Positions 1 to 9,858 are shown, counted from the stretch's first letter. The stretch: 64,000 bases of DNA from Planctomycetota bacterium (GCA_016873225.1 VGXS01000008.1:58808-122807), one strand, 5' to 3'. Program-made: numbers and translations. The notes: a model not told the origin generated them from the sequence alone.

Positions 1-3000
1 CGCCGCGGATGTCGGTTCCCGTGCCATTGAGCAAGGAAGGCACGGAGACCCCGCCGACCGTGCCGGTGCCGGCATCGCGGCCGGGGCTGAGGCGCGAGAG
101 GGCTAGATACTTGATCTTCTGGGTTTCGGTTTCGGAGTACTGGTACTGGGTTGAGCCGATGTTCGAGAATGAGGGCCCCAAGAGGGATGGACGGAAGTTA
201 TCGGTGTCGACGAGGGTAAAGCTGTCGAAGTTGGTTTGCTGGTCGGTCTGGATGAGGTCGCCCGTGACGGGGACGTTATTGAAGCCTGGAGCGTTGGTCG
301 GGCGGTAAAGCGTGCTTCCCTGGGAGACGAAGGTGCCCGGTCCGTAGACGATTGAGCGTGCCGCGAGGTCCTGCTGGGTGATCCGGGCGAAGCCGGTGAA
401 GGTAAGCGCGCTGGCCGCGGAGATGGAGTAGTACCTCAGGCCGGTGTTGCTCACCACAGCAGTATTCAGCAAGCGGACTCCGCTGCCGCTGGCAGTGTCG
501 TTGAACAGGCCGCCCGAGTCGCCCATGATGCCGGCTTGGGATGGCGCGGCCTTGTCGTTGGATCCGGGAGCCGTGTCCTGCCTGGAGCCACGGGTAGGAT
601 CGAATATGTAGGTTGAGTCCGGAAAACCGAGGCTTGTGTTCATCGCGAACGGATTCGAAAGCGTGTTGGCCACGATGGTGGAGTTGTAGACGCGGACACT
701 GAGGCTACCGGCCCGTGCCGCCTCATTGGCCGTGACAAGCCCGGTGACCTGCCGGCCCTCGGAAACGAGAATAGCTCCGCCATTAAGGCCCCTGCCGGTG
801 GATGGCAGGTTGGGAAGCGAACCGGCGCCGAGCGAACCGAATCCCGCTCCCGAACCAAAATAGGTACTGTTCGACAAATTGGCATTGCCGGTGAAGAAGT
901 TCTGGCCGCCAAAGCCGGCGGTGGGGCCGACGCCGTAGGCCTGCCGGTAGGCGACGATGGCGTTGGGGGAAGCGGCGGAAACATCCGAGTTCCAGAACAG
1001 CGAGAAGGTGCCGGTGGCGTGGTCGATGACGCCGGCCGTCACCTTCACGGCGGGATTGCCGATGTCAGCGAGGCGCAGAGTGCCTGTTTCGGAGAATTCA
1101 AAGGTTTGCACCGCGATGGTGTCGAGGTAGATGGTGCCGTTGAGTGAACCGGTGGAGATTGTGTTCCGGGAAATGCGGAATGTGGTGTTGCGGCCGGGCA
1201 GTCCTGTGCCGGCCGCGGAGATGGTGAATTCCCCAGCAGCGGGCACCAGTGTCAGCGGGGCTATATGGGGAATGAACGACTCGGAGGGGTTGAAGGAGTA
1301 GTCGATCCTGGATTGTTCGGGGTTGCCGTTCCAAACCAGCGAGAAGGCGTGCGTGATGGGATCGAGCGTGGCGGCGGTCACGAAGACCGAAGGATTGCCC
1401 ACCTTCGTGAAGTTGAAGATCATGTCGGGCGTGGTGTAAGTCATTGAGACGGCGACATTGGCGGCCGGTGCGGAACCGGTGGCCCAGGTGATTGTCAGCA
1501 CGCGGTCTTTGATGTTGAAGGTTCCACTGGCGACAGGCGTGGTGGTGCCGCCCGTGAGTTGGATGGGGTAGGAGTCTCCGGTATTGGTTCCACGAACCAG
1601 GGTGAACGACTGGTCGGGTTGGCCGTTGATCTGGATCACGCCACGGGCAAACTGGTTTCCTGTGAGGGAAGTTGGAATATTGGATAGATAATTGTCCTCC
1701 CGGGTGGAAACCGGATGGGCCAGTGGCGCGAAAGTGGTCGAAGTGGCGCCGGCGAGCACGGCGACGGTGTTGGTGAGTTCGGTCGTCTTGTTGCCGGTGC
1801 TGAAGGTCTGCACCGGAGTGGAACCCGAGTAGATGGTGCCGCTGACCGATCCGCTGGTGACGAAGGTCTGGGCATTGTCGTACAGCGTGGTGGTCGGGAT
1901 GGCGGCGAAGTCGGTGACGGAGGCGGCCAACTCGTTGGTCACCGAGGCGCGCACCGGCACGGTGCTGATGTCGCGGTTGAAGGCAAGGGTGAGCACGCCG
2001 GTAAGCAGATCGTAGCTCGATCCGGTCGGCACGGCGAGATAGATCGACGGGCTCACCTGGTTGAAGGTGATCGCGCCACCGGCGCCGACCGTGAACGACT
2101 GCACGACCGTGCCGTTGACATAGACGAATCCAGTGAACGAACCGGCGACATACGCCGCCACGGTGTTTGACCGGAAAGAGGATCCAACGGCGGTGAAGGT
2201 GACGGACTTGTCCTCGGGAATGAGACTGAATGAGGGAGAACTGATGGCGGTGATGTCGATGGCCTTGCCGAGGGAGGCTTCGAGGGCGCTGGCGGCAAGC
2301 CTGACGGTGGCGGCGGTGTCGCGGATCACGAAATAACGCCCGCCGACAAACAGTCCCGTGGCCGTGCCCGTGCCGGCCAGAGTGACCACCGTGCCGGTGG
2401 ACAGGTTCGGGTCGGCCGCGAAAGCGAGGGCATTGGTGCCGGGATCAACCGAGGTGACGGCCTGTGAATTGTTCTCGGTGACGATGTTGGTGAAGGCGGC
2501 GTCACGGACGGCGACATGGGTGGCGCCGTAATCGGAGTTCCAGTTGAGCGTGAGGGCGCCGTTGCCGGCGAGCGAGGCCGAGGTGACGAACTCGTCGGAA
2601 ATGCCGATCCGTTGGAACTGGAAGGTTCCCGCGGCGTTGTCGTAGAAGAATCGTTGGATGGGGGTATTGTCGGCATAGATGACGCCGGAAATCGGCTTGC
2701 CCAGCAGGTCGGCGCGGGGCGCGAAGGTGATCGGTTGGAGTACGCCCAGTGCGTTCAGGCGGGACGGATCGGCCAGGTAGGAACCAGCGGCCGCAATTGA
2801 CCCGCTGGCGTCGATGCCGCTGTTGGTGGATTGTTCGTCAAGCCGATAATCAAAGATCTGGTTGCCCCGGATGTTCATCGTCTCATTAAGGACATCAAGC
2901 CTGTTGTTCTTGACGAAATAGACATTGGCGGTACCGCCGCTGAGCATCATGACGGCGTCGGTGGGGCGTGTCGGGTCGGAGGAAACGAGTTTCAGGGAGG

Positions 3001-6000
3001 CGGAAATGTCGAGGTTGCCACCGCCATTCAACTGGCTGACGGCGATGTCGGTGACCGAGATGCTGGAATAGGGGTTGGGATCGGTGCCGAAGATGCCGGC
3101 GATGGCGTTTGTGGCTGAAGTGGCCAGGGTGAAGGATTCGGCAATTAGATAGTAAAAATAATTGCCCGCTCCGTCGGTTGTTGGGTAAAACACCCTGGCG
3201 ACACCGGCGCCAGGATTGAACGCCACCAAGTCCATCAGGCCGTTCCCGTCAACATCGGCCCCGATCAATTTTGTCCAAGGGGTTCCCAGGTCGGGAAGTC
3301 TGGGGGAAACCTTGCTGCCATTCGCGGACCAAGTGGAATTTGTGGTGTCCCATGGGTAAGTAATGATGGAGAAGCCCGAGTTATCGGTGCTGGTTTTGCG
3401 CAGGACGGCGACTTCGCCGGCGGCACCCATCTTGCCCATGGCCAGGCTGACCGGATTGCCAGACAATGTGATCGTGCCGCCAATGGCGTTCAAGTAGCCG
3501 AAGTTATTGGTGGATGTTGGCTCGATCCGCACATTGCGCCTCACCTGCAAGGTTCCGCCCGTGGTGATGTAGGCGAAGTCGGTGTCGGTATCGTTGTCGC
3601 CGTCCGCCGCCGCCAGGTCGATGATTCCCGATTGCCTGTAATCAATCCTGACGCCATTGTCGAGCGATGTGGACACGGCCGTGGAACTGGCGGAGTTGAT
3701 CGTCAGAACCCCGGCGGATGGCGTCGCCGTGTTCCAAACCATGGAGATGAGACCGGTGTTGAGATCAAGCCTGCCACTGAGGGCGAAAGTCTGCGTCGCG
3801 ACGGGATTGGATAGAACCACGGTGCCGTCGGCCGTGGTGGTAAATGTCTGGACTGGCGCTCCGCCGACCATGACCGCTCCGCTAACCGTCGTGTGAACGA
3901 TGCGGCTGATGAGTCCCTGCGGATAGAAAACATCAGCGCTGTAACGGGTGCCGTCGGCGGGGGCACTGGCAAGCGTGAAGGAAAGAGTTGCCGGCGAATA
4001 GGGCAATGGCACATCTGAATAATTGGCGGTCGTCACCAAAGGCACTGAGGGGGTACCCACCTTGGAGAATGTGGCGTTGTTAGTTGGTCCATCAAAGGTG
4101 AAGGTCTGGATCTTTGTTCTAGCGGTTGTCGCAAAGGAGACATTGGTGATGGATATGACATCCGTCGCGGCGGGAGCGGGGTTGAGGGTGATGTTGAGCG
4201 TCGTGCCGGCGAAGGAAGCGGAGGTGGCCCTGAAACTGGGTGTTCCGATATTCACGGCGCTGAAGGTCGCCGCCACGGCACCCAGCGGGAAAGTGAATGT
4301 TTGCTGGGGCGTACCATTGACATTGAGGGTTCCGGTCAATTGGCCACCCGCGGTGTTCCAGCCGATTCCCGTGAACTGGTAGGCGTTCGCCGTGGAAGCC
4401 GAGGTAATCGTGGGTATGGTCGTGTAAGCCGTGCTGTAAATGTCTCCCTTCATTGGGGTTCCCGACTGGAACCATGGTGTCGTCAGTGATGGAAAGGTGA
4501 CGGTTGTCGCGGTTGGCGCGGTCATGTTGGTCGAAGCCGTGACATACCTTCCCGAAAGCTGGTAGGTGGCGGTGCGCCCGGCGCCGGTGGCGGTGGGAAT
4601 GTCTTGGCCGCGGATAGCTGCCGCCTGATTGTCGGTGAGGGTAAGGTTGGCCACGGGGAGGGATGCCGCCGAGGGTGCTGTGCTCGAATTCACAATGGTG
4701 TTGTTGTTATCGGCAGAGGTGGTGAGGACGGTTTCAGTGACAGCGTCTGAACCGTCGACGACCTGTCCGTGGTTCATGCCGCCATCGTTGATGCCGACCG
4801 ATTGAGCGCCCGTGTTCCTGCCAATACTCGCCGCGTCGAGCGGGATGTAGCCAATGCTTGAGTCGAGGCGTTGCTTGCCGGCGCGGTTGATGTCCTTGTT
4901 GGCCTCCACCTGCTGGACGAAGTTGCCGACGAAGGTGGTGTTGAAGACATCGCTGGTGATGGCGGAGTCCAAATTGCGGGTGAGCATCACGGCGCCGCCG
5001 CCTGAGAACTGCGGTTGGGTAGGCGCCGAAGCATCTTTATAAGAGGGGTTCCAAAGATCCACATAGGAGAGGACGGAGTTGTTGGTGAAATAGGAGTCGC
5101 GGATGACGGTGGCGCCGCCGGCGTACAGGGCGCCGCCGCCTGAGTAGCGCGCCGTGGGGCTGGTTTCCGGATTGTTGAAGGCCGGGCTACCGCTGTTGGG
5201 ATAGTCGGAGATGGTGGCCGAGTTGTTCTCGAAGGCGCACTCGGAAATGGTGGCCGTGCCGGAACTCAGGTACACGGCACCGCCACCGGAAAAGCGGGAG
5301 TCGATATTATCGACCTTGTTGTTGTAGAACCGGCTCAGGCTGAGGGTGAGGGGAGTGGCGTCGCGGATGAGGATGGCGGCGCCGCCACGGAGGCGGTCGC
5401 CCTGGGCCGGCCCGGTATTGGGCCATTGCGTGTTGAAGGTGAGCGGGGAGGCATTGTTTTCAAACTGGCTGGTGGTGACGGTGGCCTTGGTGCCCTTTAA
5501 TTCGAGCGCGCCGTTGTTGGTGTGGTTGCGGAAGATGGAGTTGGAAACATTGATGGTTCCGCCGCCGAGGTATAGGGCGCGGGAAAGCGAGGGAATGGTG
5601 GCGTGGCGGTTATTGTCGAAGAGTGAGCTGGAAACGGTGATGGTTACGGCATTCACGGTGCCGGCGGCGTTCATGCCCCTGCCGCCAATGATTCCTTCGT
5701 CCCCCAAGGGCTGGGTTGCGGCCCCGTAGATTTCCTGACTGATGGCGGATTGCAGATCTCCATTGTTGGTGAAGGTGCTGCCCGTGATGTTGACGGTGCC
5801 GGCGGTGATGTTGAGCGCCTGGCCGTCATTGTTGCTGAAGCTGCTGCCCGAGATGCTGATGGTGCCCGATGAGCCTCCGCGGATCGCGTCGACACGGCTG
5901 TTCTCGAATCGGCTGTTCGCGACGGTGAGGCTGCCGGCGCCCGTCTGCAGGTTGATGAAATGGCGGTTGCCCCGGCTGGTTCCGAACTGGGTATCCAGGT

Positions 6001-8647
6001 CGTCGAAAGTGCTGTTGGAAACGGTAAGTGAACCTTGGGTGACGGTGATGGTGTTGTCGAGGGAGGCGCGAAGCGACAGGCCGTCGAGCGTGAGCGACCT
6101 GGAGGGTGGCGTATTCTGGAAGAAAAGGCCGCTCGAGCGGTTGGAAACGGTGAGCAGACGCTGGGACGCGGACGCCGTGCCATTCGTTGTGCTGGAAGTG
6201 AGGGGTACATCCGGATTCACAACGGCATAGGTGAAGGTTGTTGATGACATGACGCTGGTGATGGTGACGGGTCCGTCGAACGCCGCGTCACCGATGTTGA
6301 TATTGATGGTTTGCCCCGCGCCGAAACCATGCGGGATGAGCGTGGTGATTGTCGCGAGATTGTTCGTGAGAGACTTGTTCAGGAAAGTACTCAGTGTCAG
6401 GGGAACATCAGGGGCAATTCGCGTGTATCTGAAACTGGTGGATGAACCAACACTCGTGACTGTGTAGGTGCCGTCAAAAGTAGGGTCGCCGATGCTGATG
6501 CTGACGGTTTGTCCCGCGACAAGCCCGTGCGCGGAAAAGGTGTTGATCGTGGCGACATTGCCCGTGAGCGACCGGGTAAACGAGTTGATGATGGTGGCGG
6601 GAAGCGTTCCCGTCCGAGCGTAGGTGAAGGATGTGGTGGTAGGGATGCTGGCAATCGTGTAACTGCCGTTAAAGGCAGGGTCGCCTATGCTGATGGTTAC
6701 TGTTTGCCCGATGGAAAAACCGTGGGGGGATAGGGTATTGATGGTGGCGACGCCGCCGGCCAGGGATTTCGACACAACAACGCTTTCGCCGCCAAAGTAG
6801 GTTGGAATGACCAGTCCCGTGCCGGTGCCTGATGACACCATAAGCCTGAAATACGGGTCGGTGCTCGACTGGCTGAGCTTGGTTCCCGCCTGACTCAATC
6901 TTGGGTCGATTTGGGTGTTGGCGGCGCTGAACGGGTCGTAGAAAGTCTGCGAACCGGGTTGCAGCACCCGAATGGTGGTGACGCCGCCGGCGGCGTCGAC
7001 CCCGGTGACCTGAAAGCGGGCTCCACCTTGGCGGCTGGTGATGCCCTGCTGGAGGATGTCGCCCACCTTGAACCCGCTGCCCCGGCTGAGGACTGCGGGG
7101 TCGAAGAATGGCATTCCCGGCAAAAGGGGCGAGGTGCGCGTGAGGTCATAGTCGGCCAGGTTGAAGCCCGCGTCAGCCTGGATGATGGCGCGGGGCAGGT
7201 TGGCCAGTGAATTGCCGGAAGCGTCGAATTGGCCGGGGCCGAACTGGTTGCCGGCCGTGATGGTGAGGTTGTTGTTGAGGGTGTCGGTGATCGCGCCGAC
7301 GGCACCGTTGAGGATGAAGGTGGCCTGCTTGCTGGCCACGGGGTTGAACGAGGCGCTCCCCGAATTCGTGAACACGGCGAACGACTGGCTGGTTTCCGAT
7401 GAGGCCACGATGTCGGGCAGGCCATCAGCATTCATGTCGCGGACGCGGATGTCGGTGGGGTCGACGACATCGAAGGTGGCGGGGCCGGAATTGAGCGTGC
7501 CGTCGCCCTTGCCCGTGTAGACGGCGACATTGTCGAGGCCGAATTGGGTGACGGCGAGGTCGGCCTTGCCGTCGGCGTTGAGGTCGGCGACGCGGACGAG
7601 GCCGGGTGCCGCGCCGGTGGCCAAAGTGGCCGTCGAGATGCCTGTTCCGGTGGTGAGGAAGGCGCCCGAGGTCGTCGTGGAGGCCTTGAGCATGGTGAGG
7701 ATGCCCGAGGCGGAATTGACGGCGACGGCATCGACCCTGCCGTCATTATCGAGGTCGCCCAAGGCCAGGAAGGTGAAGGGACTGCCGGGAATGGTAGTGG
7801 CGGCGAACGCGCCGAGTGTGGACCCTGAAGCCACCCCGGGAAGTGTTGTGAGGACCCCGGCGGAGGAGAGGGAGACCACATCGTCGGTACCGTCGCCGGT
7901 GACATCGCCGACGGCCAGTGAAACGAGATTGCCGCTGCCGGTGCCGCTGAGCGTGACGGTTTGGCTGACCTCGAAGGTGCCGTCGCCTTTGCCCATGGCG
8001 AAGACGACCTTCCCGGTGGAACCGGTGAGGGCTGTGGCGAAGTCAACTTTGCCATCCTTGTTGAAGTCGCCAAGCGCGATGGCCGCGGAGGAGCCAACGG
8101 CGATGGTAGACTTGAGCGTGAAGGTGCCGTTGCCGTTACCGAGGTAGGCCCGCAGACTTCCATCAGCGCCGAGGGTGACGATGTCGGTTTTGCCATCGGA
8201 ATCGAGTTCGGCGGCCTCCAGCGCCTGGATGTTGGAAGTGGTGAAGGAAGCGGAGTAATCGGTGCTTGCCTGGCTCAGGAAGCCGAGGCCGCGGTTGTCG
8301 TCGGGAGAGAAACTGAGGCTGCCGGTGAACCGGGAGGCGGAGACCACATCGTTCTTGCCGGCGCCCCTGAAGTTGCCCAGGGCCAGCGCCGTGGGATTGT
8401 GGGTGACTCCGATGCTGGCGGCGAACAGATAGTCGTTGAATTCCACCGTGAAATCGCTTGGCACATTCGAGGTGACCGCGGCGCGCAGCGAACCCGGCGT
8501 GGGCGTCGAGGCGTTGGTCGTGTCGAGCAAGGTCGTGACGACCTTGGCGGGCACGAGCCGGGATTCAAGCTGCTCGATGCCGGGCCTGATGGAGGCGGTT
8601 TTTTGGCGGCGCTTCGCGGCGTTGCCGGCTTCCTGGTTGCGAGACAT
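1..8647 (-). CDS. Giant FG-GAP / beta-helix surface protein (N-terminal 2,882 codons, runs off left edge)
   Basis: The minus-strand frame stays open from an ATG at 8647 to the window edge. I checked the frame at five well-spaced places and saw no shift. GAGGTGA lies about 4 bases before the ATG. The N-terminus is basic with no clear hydrophobic signal segment and carries E-x-L-E-x-R-x-V-P-A at residues 25-34. Next come about seven FG-GAP/VCBS-like calcium-loop repeats (D-x-[ND]-x-D-G, about residues 75-420), three tandem ~65-residue repeats (about 620-814) and right-handed beta-helix repeats of the S-x-F-x-N-N type (about 846-1250). A second FG-GAP-like patch lies at about 1670-1870, interleaved with seven copies of an unnamed G-x-[IV]-Y..Q-[TS]-F module (about 1434-2552). 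Giant planctomycete surface proteins often have this build. I infer a cell-surface or extracellular role; ligand and C-terminal anchor are unknown. Confidence 0.88.
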   Translation of the reverse strand, partial: MSRNQEAGNAAKRRQKTASIRPGIEQLESRLVPAKVVTTLLDTTNASTPTPGSLRAAVTSNVPSDFTVEFNDYLFAASIGVTHNPTALALGNFRGAGKNDVVSASRFTGSLSFSPDDNRGLGFLSQASTDYSASFTTSNIQALEAAELDSDGKTDIVTLGADGSLRAYLGNGNGTFTLKSTIAVGSSAAIALGDFNKDGKVDFATALTGSTGKVVFAMGKGDGTFEVSQTVTLSGTGSGNLVSLAVGDVTGDGTDDVVSLSSAGVLTTLPGVASGSTLGAFAATTIPGSPFTFLALGDLDNDGRVDAVAVNSASGILTMLKASTTTSGAFLTTGTGISTATLATGAAPGLVRVADLNADGKADLAVTQFGLDNVAVYTGKGDGTLNSGPATFDVVDPTDIRVRDMNADGLPDIVASSETSQSFAVFTNSGSASFNPVASKQATFILNGAVGAITDTLNNNLTITAGNQFGPGQFDASGNSLANLPRAIIQADAGFNLADYDLTRTSPLLPGMPFFDPAVLSRGSGFKVGDILQQGITSRQGGARFQVTGVDAAGGVTTIRVLQPGSQTFYDPFSAANTQIDPRLSQAGTKLSQSSTDPYFRLMVSSGTGTGLVIPTYFGGESVVVSKSLAGGVATINTLSPHGFSIGQTVTISIGDPAFNGSYTIASIPTTTSFTYARTGTLPATIINSFTRSLTGNVATINTFSAHGLVAGQTVSISIGDPTFDGTYTVTSVGSSTSFRYTRIAPDVPLTLSTFLNKSLTNNLATITTLIPHGFGAGQTININIGDAAFDGPVTITSVMSSTTFTYAVVNPDVPLTSSTTNGTASASQRLLTVSNRSSGLFFQNTPPSRSLTLDGLSLRASLDNTITVTQGSLTVSNSTFDDLDTQFGTSRGNRHFINLQTGAGSLTVANSRFENSRVDAIRGGSSGTISISGSSFSNNDGQALNITAGTVNITGSTFTNNGDLQSAISQEIYGAATQPLGDEGIIGGRGMNAAGTVNAVTITVSSSLFDNNRHATIPSLSRALYLGGGTINVSNSIFRNHTNNGALELKGTKATVTTSQFENNASPLTFNTQWPNTGPAQGDRLRGGAAILIRDATPLTLSLSRFYNNKVDNIDSRFSGGGAVYLSSGTATISECAFENNSATISDYPNSGSPAFNNPETSPTARYSGGGALYAGGATVIRDSYFTNNSVLSYVDLWNPSYKDASAPTQPQFSGGGAVMLTRNLDSAITSDVFNTTFVGNFVQQVEANKDINRAGKQRLDSSIGYIPLDAASIGRNTGAQSVGINDGGMNHGQVVDGSDAVTETVLTTSADNNNTIVNSSTAPSAASLPVANLTLTDNQAAAIRGQDIPTATGAGRTATYQLSGRYVTASTNMTAPTATTVTFPSLTTPWFQSGTPMKGDIYSTAYTTIPTITSASTANAYQFTGIGWNTAGGQLTGTLNVNGTPQQTFTFPLGAVAATFSAVNIGTPSFRATSASFAGTTLNITLNPAPAATDVISITNVSFATTARTKIQTFTFDGPTNNATFSKVGTPSVPLVTTANYSDVPLPYSPATLSFTLASAPADGTRYSADVFYPQGLISRIVHTTVSGAVMVGGAPVQTFTTTADGTVVLSNPVATQTFALSGRLDLNTGLISMVWNTATPSAGVLTINSASSTAVSTSLDNGVRIDYRQSGIIDLAAADGDNDTDTDFAYITTGGTLQVRRNVRIEPTSTNNFGYLNAIGGTITLSGNPVSLAMGKMGAAGEVAVLRKTSTDNSGFSIITYPWDTTNSTWSANGSKVSPRLPDLGTPWTKLIGADVDGNGLMDLVAFNPGAGVARVFYPTTDGAGNYFYYLIAESFTLATSATNAIAGIFGTDPNPYSSISVTDIAVSQLNGGGNLDISASLKLVSSDPTRPTDAVMMLSGGTANVYFVKNNRLDVLNETMNIRGNQIFDYRLDEQSTNSGIDASGSIAAAGSYLADPSRLNALGVLQPITFAPRADLLGKPISGVIYADNTPIQRFFYDNAAGTFQFQRIGISDEFVTSASLAGNGALTLNWNSDYGATHVAVRDAAFTNIVTENNSQAVTSVDPGTNALAFAADPNLSTGTVVTLAGTGTATGLFVGGRYFVIRDTAATVRLAASALEASLGKAIDITAISSPSFSLIPEDKSVTFTAVGSSFRSNTVAAYVAGSFTGFVYVNGTVVQSFTVGAGGAITFNQVSPSIYLAVPTGSSYDLLTGVLTLAFNRDISTVPVRASVTNELAASVTDFAAIPTTTLYDNAQTFVTSGSVSGTIYSGSTPVQTFSTGNKTTELTNTVAVLAGATSTTFAPLAHPVSTREDNYLSNIPTSLTGNQFARGVIQINGQPDQSFTLVRGTNTGDSYPIQLTGGTTTPVASGTFNIKDRVLTITWATGSAPAANVAVSMTYTTPDMIFNFTKVGNPSVFVTAATLDPITHAFSLVWNGNPEQSRIDYSFNPSESFIPHIAPLTLVPAAGEFTISAAGTGLPGRNTTFRISRNTISTGSLNGTIYLDTIAVQTFEFSETGTLRLADIGNPAVKVTAGVIDHATGTFSLFWNSDVSAASPNAIVAYRQAYGVGPTAGFGGQNFFTGNANLSNSTYFGSGAGFGSLGAGSLPNLPSTGRGLNGGAILVSEGRQVTGLVTANEAARAGSLSVRVYNSTIVANTLSNPFAMNTSLGFPDSTYIFDPTRGSRQDTAPGSNDKAAPSQAGIMGDSGGLFNDTASGSGVRLLNTAVVSNTGLRYYSISAASALTFTGFARITQQDLAARSIVYGPGTFVSQGSTLYRPTNAPGFNNVPVTGDLIQTDQQTNFDSFTLVDTDNFRPSLLGPSFSNIGSTQYQYSETETQKIKYLALSRLSPGRDAGTGTVGGVSVPSLLNGTGTDIRG
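990..4345 (-). repeat. Seven dispersed copies of a G-x-I-Y...Q-T-F beta module in giant protein
   Basis: Copies begin near 4345, 3890, 2695, 2135, 1855, 1645 and 1140. The core is [ST]-G-x-[ILV]-x-x-x-x-x-[APT]-x-[VIQ]-Q-[TSR]-F, then about 15-20 residues, a G-[NT]-P-type turn, and a closing strand ending W-N or F-N. The copy near 1645 is the most divergent. I do not recognise the module; it looks like an all-beta unit of about 55-60 residues. Confidence 0.6.
6205..6790 (-). repeat. Three tandem ~65-residue repeats in giant protein
   Basis: Three consecutive copies share the core A-T-I-[NT]-T, then H-G-[FL], G-Q-T-[VI], [SN]-I-G-D-x-x-F-[ND]-G, T-S-x-x-x-[ST]-[ST]-F-x-Y. The spacing is about 195 bases. 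Similar modules occur in other bacterial surface proteins, and I read them as small beta-sandwich units. They sit between the N-terminal FG-GAP region and the beta-helix. Confidence 0.75.
8546..8569 (-). other. N-terminal LESRLVPA motif of giant protein
   Basis: Residues 27-34 of the giant protein fit L-E-x-R-x-[VT]-P-A, preceded by E at residue 25. The same pattern occurs at residues 33-42 of the protein at 22701 and 30-39 of the protein at 48289. It probably marks the junction between an export leader and the mature surface protein. That role is inferred. Confidence 0.6.
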
Positions 8648-8975
8648 GGATCACCTCGTGGCCTGGATGCGGTCGGACGGCTTCGGATGACAAGCTGGGC
8701 GGCAATCGCGGGGCATTCGTTCACCAGGAACGCACTCCACCGCATATTGGTTCGACTCGGCCGGGCTATCATCTGAAAAGACGAAAGCCTGGGACGAGGC
8801 GGGAGAGACGCACCCCTTCAGCAAACCCCCGACAACCCTCCCCTTAGGATACTCTGGAATGGCCCACCCAATGTCACGGTTGGCATGGAGTCCATCAATA
8901 CCAATGACGAAGACCATCCTCGTCTCGATTGAGTTGGCATCTAGAATATAGTGATAGCAACTGATAAAGGAAATA
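8648..8975. other. Intergenic region between giant protein and hydrolase genes
   Basis: This 328-base divergent gap has no convincing gene. Its right end (8929-8975) is AT-rich, with TATAGT at 8947 and AAAGG just before the hydrolase start, so a promoter is likely there. I could not find a -35 element at normal spacing. I saw no hairpin or repeat worth naming. Confidence 0.5.
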
Positions 8976-9824
8976 ATGATGAGAGTTTTTTCGTTGGATG
9001 GACGGGTTTCGATGGCGGTGAAGGAGTGGGATGGCGACGGTCCAGAGTGGCTGTTCGTCCACGGCCTGGCGCGTGCCGGGAATGATTGGACATTGTTCGC
9101 CCAGGCGATGGGGCCCTCGTGGAGGCGGATGGCGCTCGACTTGCGCGGGCACGGGTCGAGTACGCGGGGGCAGCGGTATCTTGTGCCCGACTATGTCGAT
9201 GACATCGAGACCGTGCTGCCCTTGCTGTCGGTCAGGCCGGTGATCCTGATGGGCCATTCGCTGGGCGCGCTCGCGGCCATCGCGGTGGCGGCGAAACAAC
9301 CCGACCGGGTCGCCGCCGTCATCCTTGAGGATCCGCCGACTCCGGGATTTCTCTCCCGGCTGGGGGAGACCGGCTACGGGGCCATGTTCGAGGCCTATGC
9401 CCGCCTGGCCGATGCGGGGCTCGCGGTGCCTGAAATCGCCCGGGAACTGGCGGTTCTGCCGGTGCGCGACCCGCTTGGCAAGGTTCGCCCGCTGGGTGAG
9501 ATGCGCGACGCGGCGAGATTGCGACACATGGCCGCGTGCCTTTCCAGGCTCGACCCCGCCGCGCCACTGGCCGCGCTGGCGGGGCCGGCATGGCTGGGCG
9601 GCCTCGACCTCGCTGAAATGCTCGCGGCCATCCGCTGCCCGGTGCTGCTCCTGCGCGGCGACGAGCGGTTCGGGGGGATGATGCCCCTTGAGGAAACGGG
9701 CGAACTGTTCCGGGGAACGCGAGACCTCACCCGGCTGGACATGACGGGTGTCGGCCACCAGATCCACGCCATGGCCCAGGAACCCGCGGCGCTGGCCGTG
9801 GGCGCCTTTGTCAATAGCATATAG
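8976..9824 (+). CDS. Alpha/beta-fold hydrolase
   Basis: The 282-residue protein has the alpha/beta hydrolase layout. An oxyanion H-G pair lies at residues 29-30 and the nucleophile elbow G-H-S-L-G at 93-97 (Ser95). The likely acid is Asp229 in R-G-D-E-R, and the likely catalytic base is His261 in G-V-G-H. All three triad members are in the expected order, so it should be active as a cytosolic esterase/lipase-like or C-C hydrolase. AAAGG sits 5 bases before the ATG; a second ATG follows at once. It heads a plus-strand run with the thioredoxin-like and ATP-cone-like genes (gaps of about 34 and 43 bases). The substrate cannot be told from the sequence. Confidence 0.88.
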   Translation: MMRVFSLDGRVSMAVKEWDGDGPEWLFVHGLARAGNDWTLFAQAMGPSWRRMALDLRGHGSSTRGQRYLVPDYVDDIETVLPLLSVRPVILMGHSLGALAAIAVAAKQPDRVAAVILEDPPTPGFLSRLGETGYGAMFEAYARLADAGLAVPEIARELAVLPVRDPLGKVRPLGEMRDAARLRHMAACLSRLDPAAPLAALAGPAWLGGLDLAEMLAAIRCPVLLLRGDERFGGMMPLEETGELFRGTRDLTRLDMTGVGHQIHAMAQEPAALAVGAFVNSI

Positions 9825-9858
9825 CTTTGGACTGTAGGAAAAGATCGGGGAGGGGCCT

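Noticed and set aside
1..8647. Many plus-strand open frames, some above 200 codons, opposite the giant gene
   Set aside because: They mirror the GC-rich third positions of a long intact minus-strand gene, lack family motifs, and overlap it entirely.
8651..8917. Minus-strand 88-codon frame in the gap upstream of the giant gene
   Set aside because: No ribosome site, no recognisable pattern, and it overlaps the giant gene's leader region; probably chance.
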